From NCBI GenBank assembly GCA_964387935.1, contig CAYLZN010000002.1:7452-71451 (forward strand): a stretch of DNA of 64,000 bases, given 5' to 3'. The stretch's first letter is position 1. Each line of letters starts with the position of its first letter. Below the pieces are notes generated by a model. The model ran no database searches and was not told the origin of the DNA. It saw only the letters and a program-made list of their open reading frames with translations. The stretch comes from CAYLZN01 sp964387935. Lineage in GTDB: Bacteria > Acidobacteriota > Vicinamibacteria > Vicinamibacterales > JAFNAJ01. The position numbers were made by a program, and so were the translations under genes. Positions 26,090 to 33,637 of this stretch are shown in pieces.

Positions 26090-26274
26090 CCCTCCAGGCG
26101 CCGATGGTCGAGCCAGGGCAGCGGTGCCGATGCTGCCGGCATCGTGTCCCAGCGCGCTGCGGCCCACGGGCAGATCGCGACAGCGGTCCGCGAAGATGTA
26201 CATCCGCATCTTATCCCGGACACGCTCGAAGTCGCCGGACGCGATGCCGAGCCCGCTGCCGATCACGATGCCGT
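26090..26274 (-). pseudogene. ROK-family kinase, C-terminal stub
   Basis: In the frame that later becomes the binding-protein start, the DNA reads GIVIGSGLGIASG, FERVRDKMRMYIF and VGRSALGHDAGSIGTAAL. This is the C-terminal end of ROK sugar kinases (IGGGL near the start and ALGDDAGxxGAA near the end). Only about 60 residues remain, directly after the NagB-like stop. It suggests a deleted ROK kinase (amino-sugar or hexose kinase) once stood between the NagB-like gene and the importer. Confidence 0.5.
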
Positions 26275-27051
26275 GGCAGCCACGCGGTCCGCGAAGAGGC
26301 GCGCGTCTCGGCACTCGGCCAGAATCGTCGCCGGCCAGTCGGCCTCGTAGCGGGCGGCGGACGCGATGCGCCCGAACGCCTGCCGCTTGCCCTCGCCCCA
26401 GAGGATCATCGCGGCGGATCGGGAGAGACGGGCGATGGTGTCGATGCCGACACTCACGCCGTGGCGCGGGACCTCGTCGATGCTCTGGAACGCGGGGAAC
26501 GTCCCCATGTTGTCACGCCGCGTCGTCTCCGCCAGCGTGATGATGCGTGTGCGGCTCAATCGGGAGCTGCCGGGCGGGTTGAAGGCGACGTGGCCGTCAG
26601 AGGATCCCGAGGCCAGCAGGAAGCAGTCGATGCCGCCGGCGTCCTCGAGGCGGGCCTCGTACTCCTCGGAATCGCCGGGATTCGGGAACCACACGTGATA
26701 AGGCCGGACCCGGGCCGCGGGCGGCAGACCCTGGTTCAGCACGCCCACCAGTTCGTCGCGCGCGAAGCGCTGGCAGCTGTAGTGGGCGTGCTCATCGACG
26801 GGAGCGAAGCCCGTCGCGACCTGGCGGACGTAGTCGTCCATCATCACGATGACCAGGTGCGACAGATTGGCGGGACGCTCCGCGAGGTCACGACCCATGG
26901 CGTCGTAGACAGGCCTTGGCGACCGTCCGCCGGGACAGCCCAGGAGAAAACGCCGGCCCTCGGCCCCGGCCTTCGCCATCCGCGACAGCAGGTCGGTGGC
27001 CAGTGAGTGGGCGAGGTTATCGACGGTGTCGAAGATCGTCGTGGAGATCAT
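26263..27051 (-). CDS. NagB-like sugar-phosphate isomerase/deaminase
   Basis: 262 residues of the NagB/6-phosphogluconolactonase fold: FLLGCPGGRSPRPVYDAM near the start (phosphate loop), LVIVMMDDYVR, and ASGSSDGHVAFNPPGS, which corresponds to the GxGxDGHIAFNEPG signature of glucosamine-6-phosphate deaminases. Substitutions in that signature mean the exact reaction (deamination or simple isomerisation of a hexose phosphate) is uncertain. It is divergent from the glycosidase at 27091 and upstream of the importer operon. Confidence 0.78.
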   Translation of the reverse strand: MISTTIFDTVDNLAHSLATDLLSRMAKAGAEGRRFLLGCPGGRSPRPVYDAMGRDLAERPANLSHLVIVMMDDYVRQVATGFAPVDEHAHYSCQRFARDELVGVLNQGLPPAARVRPYHVWFPNPGDSEEYEARLEDAGGIDCFLLASGSSDGHVAFNPPGSSRLSRTRIITLAETTRRDNMGTFPAFQSIDEVPRHGVSVGIDTIARLSRSAAMILWGEGKRQAFGRIASAARYEADWPATILAECRDARLFADRVAATAS

Positions 27052-27090
27052 GAACAGCCCTGAGCCCGAACTATGGTATTCCTCTTGCGC

Positions 27091-28368
27091 ATGTCACCCT
27101 CTCCGCGGTTGCGCGCGATGACCGAGGCGGCACGCGGTCTGTTCGAGCGCAACCGCCAGCAGGGCGAGGCCCCGTGGTGCGGTCTCGCGTACGATTTCGT
27201 CTGCCCTTCGATGGGGACGTACCCGTTCCAGTGGTTCTGGGACTCGTGCTTCCATGCGGTCGTGCTGTCCCGGTTCGACGTCGAACGGGCCCGGATCGAG
27301 CTCCGGAGCCTGCTGGCCAACTCCCAGCCGGACGGCTTCGTCGCCCACGTCACGTTCTGGCAGCGCGAGCGGTTCGAGGCGCTGCTGTCGACGTACTCGA
27401 TCGCCTACCGGACGCCGTACCTGAGTGACTGCATCCAGCCGCCCCTGCTCGCCGAGGCCACGGCGGCGGCCGCGAGGGGCCCGGGCGGGGACGCGTTCCT
27501 GAACGAGGTCCTGCCGCGCGTCGAGCGGTACTACGAGTGGCTGCGTGAGGTCCGCGATCCGGATCGTGACGGCCTCATCGCGACGCTGCAGCCGGATGAG
27601 TCAGGCCTCGATCACACACCGAAGTACGATCGCTATCTCGGCATCACAGGCACCAGGCTCGTGGACTTCACGGCCGCCTGGGAGCGGGTGGCCGGTCCCT
27701 ACGCCGACGTGCATCGCGATCCGGCTGCCATGTTCGCCCTCGACCGGTTCATCGTCGAGGACGTCCTGGTCAACACGATCTATGCCGAGAACCAGCGCGT
27801 GCTCGCCGACCTGCTTCGGCGATCCGGTGACGCCCTGGGCGCCGCGGCGTGGGAAGCGCGGGCGGGCACGACCACGGCCGCCCTCGTCGACAAGTGCTAC
27901 GACCAGACAGCCGGGCTGTTCTTCGACCTGGCAGGCGCCCGGGAGGCACCGCTGCGCACCAGCACCGTGAGTGCGCTCATGCCGATCCTGCTGCCCGGCC
28001 TGCCGGCGGAGATCGTGGCCGCGCTCGTGGGGCACCTCGGCAACCCGGCCGAGTACGCGGCGCGCTACCCCGTGCCCAGCGTCGCCATGAACGAGCCGGG
28101 CTTTCTGACGCCAACGACGGACAGCATCCTCGTGTACCGCGGCCCGACGTGGATGAACACCAATTGGTACCTGTCGCGCGGGCTCCGGAGGCACGGGCAC
28201 GCCGCGCTGGCGGGACGGATCGAGGACGCATCGGCCTCGCTCATCGAGAAGGAGGGGTTCCGCGAGTACTACGACCCGACGAGCGGCACAGGGTTCGGTG
28301 CCCGCGATTTCTCGTGGTCCGGGCTGGCCCTGGACATGCTCGGGCGGCTCGAGGGGGCGCACGAATGA
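27091..28368 (+). CDS. GH63-like glycosidase, mannosylglycerate-hydrolase (MgH) type
   Basis: 425 residues from ATG 27091 (ATG 27073 is also open; neither has a clear ribosome site). The (alpha/alpha)6 barrel motifs are YPFQWFWDSCFHA near residue 45, QPDESGLDHTPKYD with the likely general acid Asp174, GPTWMNTNWYLSRGL, and FREYYDPTSGTG with the likely base Glu392. Length and motif order match bacterial mannosylglycerate hydrolases, which cleave alpha-mannosyl-glycerate to mannose and glycerate in the cytoplasm. Other GH63-clan alpha-glucosidase activities cannot be excluded. First gene of the operon ending with the GH38 mannosidase. Confidence 0.78.
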   Translation: MSPSPRLRAMTEAARGLFERNRQQGEAPWCGLAYDFVCPSMGTYPFQWFWDSCFHAVVLSRFDVERARIELRSLLANSQPDGFVAHVTFWQRERFEALLSTYSIAYRTPYLSDCIQPPLLAEATAAAARGPGGDAFLNEVLPRVERYYEWLREVRDPDRDGLIATLQPDESGLDHTPKYDRYLGITGTRLVDFTAAWERVAGPYADVHRDPAAMFALDRFIVEDVLVNTIYAENQRVLADLLRRSGDALGAAAWEARAGTTTAALVDKCYDQTAGLFFDLAGAREAPLRTSTVSALMPILLPGLPAEIVAALVGHLGNPAEYAARYPVPSVAMNEPGFLTPTTDSILVYRGPTWMNTNWYLSRGLRRHGHAALAGRIEDASASLIEKEGFREYYDPTSGTGFGARDFSWSGLALDMLGRLEGAHE

Positions 28369-28380
28369 GGAGGGCCCGTT

Positions 28381-28449
28381 CGCTGGCGCTCCGACGGCAC
28401 GCCGCTGGTGATCACCAACCCGATCTTCGTCGAGATCTCCGGACCCTGA
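28381..28449 (+). pseudogene. CehA/McbA-like metallohydrolase, C-terminal stub
   Basis: Twenty-two codons read RWRSDGTPLVITNPIFVEISGP and then stop. The TNPIFV block near the end is typical of CehA/McbA-type PHP metallohydrolases. Nothing upstream belongs to that family because the glycosidase ends 12 bases earlier. I interpret it as the tail of a gene otherwise deleted. Confidence 0.4.
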
Positions 28450-28484
28450 GCCGCGCGCGCTGCCGCACGCGGGAGGAATCGCCC

Positions 28485-29441
28485 ATGACCCGACGCTACC
28501 TTGCGCTCCTGATCCTGATGCTCGCCGGGGCAGGCTGTGCCGTCTCCTGCAACCGGGCTCCGGCCGCACGACCGGAGGACCGCCCCCGCGTGGCCCTCGT
28601 GCTGAAGACCCTGAACAGCCCGTTCTTCATCGAGATGCAGCGCGGAGCCGAGGACGCGGCCAGGCGGCTCGACATCGATCTCGTCGTGCAGGCGGCCGAG
28701 CGTGAGGTCGACGTCGAGCGACAGATGCAGATCGTCGAGAACCTGATCCAGACGCGGGTCAGCGCGCTCGCGTTGACGCCAGCGGGCTCGCGTGAGGCGG
28801 TGCCGGCCGTCTCGAAGGCGAATGCGGCCGGGATCCCGGTGGTGATCGTCGATACCAGGCTCGACGGACCCGCAGCGTCCGAGGCGGCCGTCCGCATCTC
28901 GACCTTCGTGGGCTCCGACAACTACCGCGGTGGCCAATTGATCGGCGAGCACCTCGTGAAGACGTCAGGCGGCCGGTCGAAGGTCGCCGTGCTCGAGGGC
29001 ATCCCGGGGCACGAGACCGGCGACTCGCGCATCCGCGGCTTCCGGGACGCGATCAAGGACAGCCCTGGCGTGAGCATCGTCGCCTCCCAGACCGCAAACT
29101 GGGAACGCGAGCAGGGCTTCACCGTCTTTCAGAACATCCTGCAGGCGCACCCCGACCTCGACACGGTGTTCGCCTGCAACGACATGATGGCGCTCGGCGC
29201 CATCGAGGCCATTGCGGCCGCCGGCCGGACGGGCCGGATCCGGGTCCTGGGATTCGACGCCGTCCAGGACGCACGGAAGGCCCTCCTGGCCGGAACCATG
29301 GACGCGACCGTCGCGCAGTACCCGGACGAGATGGGGCGCGTCGCGGTCGAAACGGCGGTGAAAGTACTCAAGGGCGAGGCGGTCCCGCCGGAGGTCGTGG
29401 TACGGATCGGCCTCGTCACCAGGGAGAACGCACAACCATGA
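28485..29441 (+). CDS. RbsB-like sugar-binding lipoprotein (copy 1)
   Basis: 318 residues, ATG 28485 with GGGAGGA ahead. A lipoprotein signal peptide (LILMLAGAGC) is followed by the periplasmic-binding-protein fold type I: RPRVALVLKTLNSPFF, QIVENLIQTRVSALAL, IPVVIVDTRLDG, TVFACNDMMALGAIEAI, RVLGFDA. It is closely similar to the lipoprotein at 45889, which sits with its own permease and ATPase. Here no RbsA/RbsC-type partner is adjacent. Overlaps the next gene by ATGA. Expected ligand: a sugar or cyclitol such as inositol. Confidence 0.9.
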   Translation: MTRRYLALLILMLAGAGCAVSCNRAPAARPEDRPRVALVLKTLNSPFFIEMQRGAEDAARRLDIDLVVQAAEREVDVERQMQIVENLIQTRVSALALTPAGSREAVPAVSKANAAGIPVVIVDTRLDGPAASEAAVRISTFVGSDNYRGGQLIGEHLVKTSGGRSKVAVLEGIPGHETGDSRIRGFRDAIKDSPGVSIVASQTANWEREQGFTVFQNILQAHPDLDTVFACNDMMALGAIEAIAAAGRTGRIRVLGFDAVQDARKALLAGTMDATVAQYPDEMGRVAVETAVKVLKGEAVPPEVVVRIGLVTRENAQP

Positions 29442-30472
29442 CTGCCACGAACGCTCGTGCCCGCCTGAACATCGGCCTGATCGGTCTCGGCCGGCTCGGT
29501 CGCGTGTACGCCCGCGATCTCTCGGGACGCATTCCCGAGACGCGCCTCACCGCGGTGGCCGACCTCAACGCTCAGGCCGCCACCGACGTCGCGGCCGAGT
29601 TCGACGTCCCGCGCTCGTGCACCGATCCCCTCCAACTCATCGCCGACCCCGCAGTCGATGCCATCGTCATCGTGACACCGACCCACACGCACAAGGACCT
29701 CATCGTGGCGGCGATGGAGCGGAAGAAGCCCACCTTCTGCGAGAAGCCCATCGCCCTCGGGCTGGCCGAGTGCGACGCGGTCCAGCAGGCGGTGGACCGG
29801 CACGGCACGTTCTTCCAGATGGGATTCCAGCGCCGCTTCGACCCCGGCTATGCCGCCGCGAAGCAGCAGATCGCGGAGGGACGCATCGGGGATCCCGTCG
29901 TGTTCAAGGCCACGTCACGCGACCCGTATCGTCCGAGCCTCGAGTACGCGAACCCCGCAAGCAGCGGCGGGATCCTCGTGGACATGGGCATCCACGACTT
30001 CGACCTCGCGCGGTGGTTCATGGGCGAGGTGGACAGGGTCTCGGCCATCGGGGGCACGCTGGCGTATCCCGAGCTCGCCACCGTCGGCGACATCGACAAC
30101 GCCATTACGACGATGGTGTTCGCGAGCGGGAACCTCGGCGTGATCGACCTCACGCGGAACGGGTTCTACGGGTACGACATCACGACCGAGCTGCTGGGCA
30201 CGCAGGGCACGCTGCGGATCGGCTACTTGCGAGAGACGCCGATCCTGCTGATGACGAAGAACAGCGTCGCGCACGACACCGTGCCGTATTTCATGGAGCG
30301 GTTCGAGCGCGCTTACACGCGGCAGCTCCAGAACTTCGCGCAGAACGTGCTGAACGATCGCGAACCCCCGGTCACGATCGGAGACGGGACCGAGGCGCTG
30401 CGGGTGGCGCTGGCGGCGACGGCGGCACAGAAGTCCGGGCAGCCGGTGAAGGTCGCGAGCGTGACGGCGTAG
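29438..30472 (+). CDS. Gfo/Idh/MocA oxidoreductase, inositol 2-dehydrogenase-like
   Basis: 344 residues. Rossmann motif IGLIGLGRLGRVYA, then VTPTHTHKDL, the catalytic EKPIAL, MGFQRRFDPGY and GGILVDMGIHDFDLARW (the GxxxDxxxHxxDxxRW block with the active-site Asp/His). These features place it with myo-inositol 2-dehydrogenases (IolG), which oxidise inositol to 2-keto-inositol with NAD. Other sugar dehydrogenation cannot be excluded. Its start overlaps the lipoprotein stop, and 4 bases separate it from the transporter fusion. Confidence 0.85.
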   Translation: MTATNARARLNIGLIGLGRLGRVYARDLSGRIPETRLTAVADLNAQAATDVAAEFDVPRSCTDPLQLIADPAVDAIVIVTPTHTHKDLIVAAMERKKPTFCEKPIALGLAECDAVQQAVDRHGTFFQMGFQRRFDPGYAAAKQQIAEGRIGDPVVFKATSRDPYRPSLEYANPASSGGILVDMGIHDFDLARWFMGEVDRVSAIGGTLAYPELATVGDIDNAITTMVFASGNLGVIDLTRNGFYGYDITTELLGTQGTLRIGYLRETPILLMTKNSVAHDTVPYFMERFERAYTRQLQNFAQNVLNDREPPVTIGDGTEALRVALAATAAQKSGQPVKVASVTA

Positions 30473-30476
30473 CACC

Positions 30477-32810
30477 ATGCCGAGGGGCCCCCGGGCGTGG
30501 GTTGCCGTCGTCCTGCTGTGTCTCGTCGCGGCGCTGCCGCGAGCGGTGTCCGGCGCCGAGGCGCCGTGCCTTGCCGGGCGGGACTGTGACGCCGACCTGC
30601 TGACGCCCGTTCGCATCGGGCGCCTGGACGCGGCGCTCAAGGTGACGCTCTGGGCGCAGCAGGAGTACTCGCACCTGGCGGCCCGCCCGGACGTGGCCGC
30701 GATCTTCCGGGACATCTTCCTGCAATGGGCCCGCGCCAACCCGGATGTGCAGTTCGAGGTGTCGGTCATGCCGGCCCTCGAGCTGCACAAGGCCAAGCTG
30801 CTGCTGTCGGCCGCGGCCAATCGGCTGCCGGACGTGGCGTCGGTCGACAGCTTCTGGATGCCGCTGTTCCTCGAGGGCGGCCACGTCAAACCCCTCGATC
30901 CCTACTGGCCCGCCGAGGAGCGTGCGGACTTCCTGCCGTTCACGATCGACACGCTGACCGACGCGCAGGGCCACGTCTACGGCCTGTGGCACGGGACCGA
31001 CTGCCGCGTGCTCTACTACCGGACGGACCTCGTGCCGGAGCCACCGCGAACGTGGGACGAGCTGCTGACCATCGCCAGCCGCATCTCGAGCGAGCGCGGG
31101 ATCGCCGGCTACGTCTACAACGCCGGCCGCTGGGAGGCGGCCGTCTTCGATCACCTGCCGATGTTCTGGGGACAGGGCGGCGAGCTGGTCGATGCCGCCG
31201 GCGAGCCGGTCTTCGGACTGCCGCCGAACCGCGAGTACATGGTGCGCCTGATGAGGTTCCTGCGGGCGACGATCGAGACGGGCGCTTCGCCCCGGTCGGT
31301 CCTCGCCAACAACGACTACCAGCAGATCTCGTCGGCGGCCGCGGCTGGCGACGTGGCGATGTTCCTCGGCGGCAGCTGGCAGCTGCGCGACCTCGAACGG
31401 GCCCTGCCGCCCGAGGAATTCGCGAAGTGGGCGCTGACCGACATCCCGCAGGCTGCCGCCGGGCAGAGGGCGACCGGGACTGGCGGGTGGGTCTGGGTCA
31501 CCTTCTCGGCCGATCCCGTGAAGCGGCGTGTGGCCACCGAGTTCATGCGCTTCGTCGAGTCGCCCGCCAACGTGGCGCGCATCAGCATCCCGATGCGGCA
31601 GCTCCCCGTCCGCCGTAGCGTGTATCGCGACGTCGCCACCTTTCGCGAGAATCGCTGGTACGCGGCATTCGGCGAGATGCTCGGGCACGCGCGAGCGCGC
31701 CCGGCCGTGCCGCTGTACCCGGCGATCTCCGAGCAGCTGCAGCTGGCCGTCGGGCACACGGTGGCCGGCACGAAGTCGCCGGACGCCGCAGCCGACGACG
31801 CGTGGGCGGCGGTGCAGGTGGCGGCGGCGCGTCACCGGAGCCGCGCCGCGCAGACCCCGCGCACGGCCGACCCCGTGAAGCTGCTGCCGCCCGCGCTGGC
31901 GGCTCTTCTCGTCGCAGCGGTCGCGGGGAGCGTCTGGCGCCGCCACTGGCAGGTCGCGCTCTGGCTCATGCCCGCCGTCGGCCTCATCGCGGCCTTCCTC
32001 GTGTATCCGGTCCTCGACCTGGTTCGACTCGCGTTCACCAATGCCCGGACGCACGACGCGCAGTACAGCTACGGGCTTCAGACCCTGGCGAACCTGGCGT
32101 TCGACCCCGAGTTCAGGGGCATGGTCGTCGTGACGCTGATCTTCGTGGCGGCGTCGGTGGCGCTGCAACTGGGCATCGGGCTTGCGCTCGCGCTGCTCAT
32201 CGATGGCGCGAAGCGCCGCGGCGCCGCGGGCACCACCCTGGCCCGGGTCGCGGTCGTGAGCGCGTGGGTCATCCCTGGCGTGCTCGTCGGCGTGCTGTGG
32301 CGGATCATGCTGATGGAGAACCGGGCCGGCATCGCGAGCTATCTGCTCTCGTTCGCTGGCGTGGCCAACGTACCGTTCCTCTCGTCGGGGACGCTGGCGC
32401 TCACCTCGGTCATCGTGGCCAACGTCTGGCGTGGCTGCGCGTTCAGCATGATCCTGCAGTACGCCGGCCTGCAGCGCATCCCCCGGGAACTGCACGAGGC
32501 CGCCGACCTGGAGGGCGTCGGGGCCTGGCATCGGCTCCGGCTGGTGATCCTGCCGCAGATCGCGCCCGTCATCGGGCTGAACCTCGCCCTCATCACGATC
32601 GCCACGCTGAACACGTTCGATCTGGTTCTGCCTCTGACGGGCGGCGGACCCGCGCGGTGGACCGAGGTCGTGTCGCTCTACATGTACCGGTCGGCGTTCT
32701 TCAGCCTGGAAGCGGGGCGAGCCGCGGCCGTCGCCCTGGTGATGCTCCTGCTGAACCTCGCCCTCGCCGTCGCCGCCGCGCGGCTCGTCCGCCGCAGGAG
32801 CGTGGCATGA
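30477..32810 (+). CDS. ABC importer: binding protein fused to MalF-type permease
   Basis: 777 residues in one uninterrupted frame. Residues 1-27 are a signal sequence; 50-440 form a class-B/D extracellular sugar-binding domain (FEVSVMPALELHKAKLLLSAA, YRTDLVPEPPRTWDELL, GDVAMFLGGSWQL, MRQLPVRRSVY). A linker rich in Ala/Arg near 450 leads to TM segments from about 465 on, with an EAA loop (ELHEAADLEGVGAWHRLRLVILP) and the C-terminal helices of a MalF/UgpA permease. Normally these are two genes. Fusion would place the binding domain outside, tethered to its own channel. The stop overlaps the partner permease at 32807. The ATPase is probably at 38480. Confidence 0.88.
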   Translation: MPRGPRAWVAVVLLCLVAALPRAVSGAEAPCLAGRDCDADLLTPVRIGRLDAALKVTLWAQQEYSHLAARPDVAAIFRDIFLQWARANPDVQFEVSVMPALELHKAKLLLSAAANRLPDVASVDSFWMPLFLEGGHVKPLDPYWPAEERADFLPFTIDTLTDAQGHVYGLWHGTDCRVLYYRTDLVPEPPRTWDELLTIASRISSERGIAGYVYNAGRWEAAVFDHLPMFWGQGGELVDAAGEPVFGLPPNREYMVRLMRFLRATIETGASPRSVLANNDYQQISSAAAAGDVAMFLGGSWQLRDLERALPPEEFAKWALTDIPQAAAGQRATGTGGWVWVTFSADPVKRRVATEFMRFVESPANVARISIPMRQLPVRRSVYRDVATFRENRWYAAFGEMLGHARARPAVPLYPAISEQLQLAVGHTVAGTKSPDAAADDAWAAVQVAAARHRSRAAQTPRTADPVKLLPPALAALLVAAVAGSVWRRHWQVALWLMPAVGLIAAFLVYPVLDLVRLAFTNARTHDAQYSYGLQTLANLAFDPEFRGMVVVTLIFVAASVALQLGIGLALALLIDGAKRRGAAGTTLARVAVVSAWVIPGVLVGVLWRIMLMENRAGIASYLLSFAGVANVPFLSSGTLALTSVIVANVWRGCAFSMILQYAGLQRIPRELHEAADLEGVGAWHRLRLVILPQIAPVIGLNLALITIATLNTFDLVLPLTGGGPARWTEVVSLYMYRSAFFSLEAGRAAAVALVMLLLNLALAVAAARLVRRRSVA

Positions 32811-33637
32811 CCGGGCGGTCCGGCCGCAGAGCGCTGCTCGCGGGGCTGCTGGTCGTCTCGGCCGCCGTGTTCCTGGTGCCGCAACTCTGGCTGCTCTCGC
32901 TCTCGCTGAAGACCCGCGCCGGCGTCTACGAGTACCCGCCCCGGCTCCTCTCACCCGACAGCTCGCTGGCCAACTACGGGTTCGTGTTCACCCACACGCA
33001 GGTGCCGTGGTACCTGTGGAACAGCGGGCGCGTCGCGGCGCTCGCCACGCTCCTCACCATGCTCGTCGGCGCACCAGCGGCCTACGTGCTCTCCCGCGAG
33101 CGCTTCGGACAGCGCGACCGCGTGCTGAACGGGCTGCTGCTCGCCCAGATGGTGTCGCCCATCGTCCTGCTCGTGCCGCTGTACGGGCTGGTGGCGAGCC
33201 TCGGGCTGCTCGACAGCCACACGGGTCTGGTGCTCGTGTACGCCGCGGTCCAGTTGCCGTTCACCATCGTCGTCCTGAAGAACTTCTTCGACGCGCTGCC
33301 CGCGTCGATCTTCGAGGCTGCCCGGCTCGACGGCGCCTCGCGGTTCGTCGTGTTGCGACGGCTCGCCCTGCCGCTCGTCGGGCCCGGGCTGGCCTCGGTG
33401 GCGATCTTCAACCTGGCGGCGTACTGGTCCGAGTTCGGCCTCGCGCTCGTCCTGCTCGACTCCCAGCAGCGGTTCACCGTTCCGATCGGGCTGTTCAGCT
33501 TCCAGAGCGGCTACGAGACGGAGTGGCACCTCGTCGCGGCCGCAAGCTTCATCGGCCTGTTGCCGGTGATGGCGGCGTTCGTCGCGCTGCAGCGCTTCTT
33601 CGTGGCCGGCCTCACGTCCGGCACGACGAAAGGGTGA
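32807..33637 (+). CDS. ABC importer permease, MalG type
   Basis: 276 residues with six TM segments and the EAA motif FEAARLDGASRFVVLRRLALPLVGPG in the fourth cytoplasmic loop. This is the second permease of a CUT1 sugar importer, partner of the fused MalE-MalF-like protein with which it overlaps by ATGA. The GH38 mannosidase starts immediately after its stop, so imported glycoside is likely the mannosidase substrate. Confidence 0.9.
   Translation: MTGRSGRRALLAGLLVVSAAVFLVPQLWLLSLSLKTRAGVYEYPPRLLSPDSSLANYGFVFTHTQVPWYLWNSGRVAALATLLTMLVGAPAAYVLSRERFGQRDRVLNGLLLAQMVSPIVLLVPLYGLVASLGLLDSHTGLVLVYAAVQLPFTIVVLKNFFDALPASIFEAARLDGASRFVVLRRLALPLVGPGLASVAIFNLAAYWSEFGLALVLLDSQQRFTVPIGLFSFQSGYETEWHLVAAASFIGLLPVMAAFVALQRFFVAGLTSGTTKG

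Noticed and set aside
30372..32954. An 860-codon open frame on the minus strand opposite the binding-protein/permease fusion
   Set aside because: Low-complexity, Arg/Gly/His-rich translation with no recognisable fold; it is the usual antisense shadow of GC-rich coding DNA.
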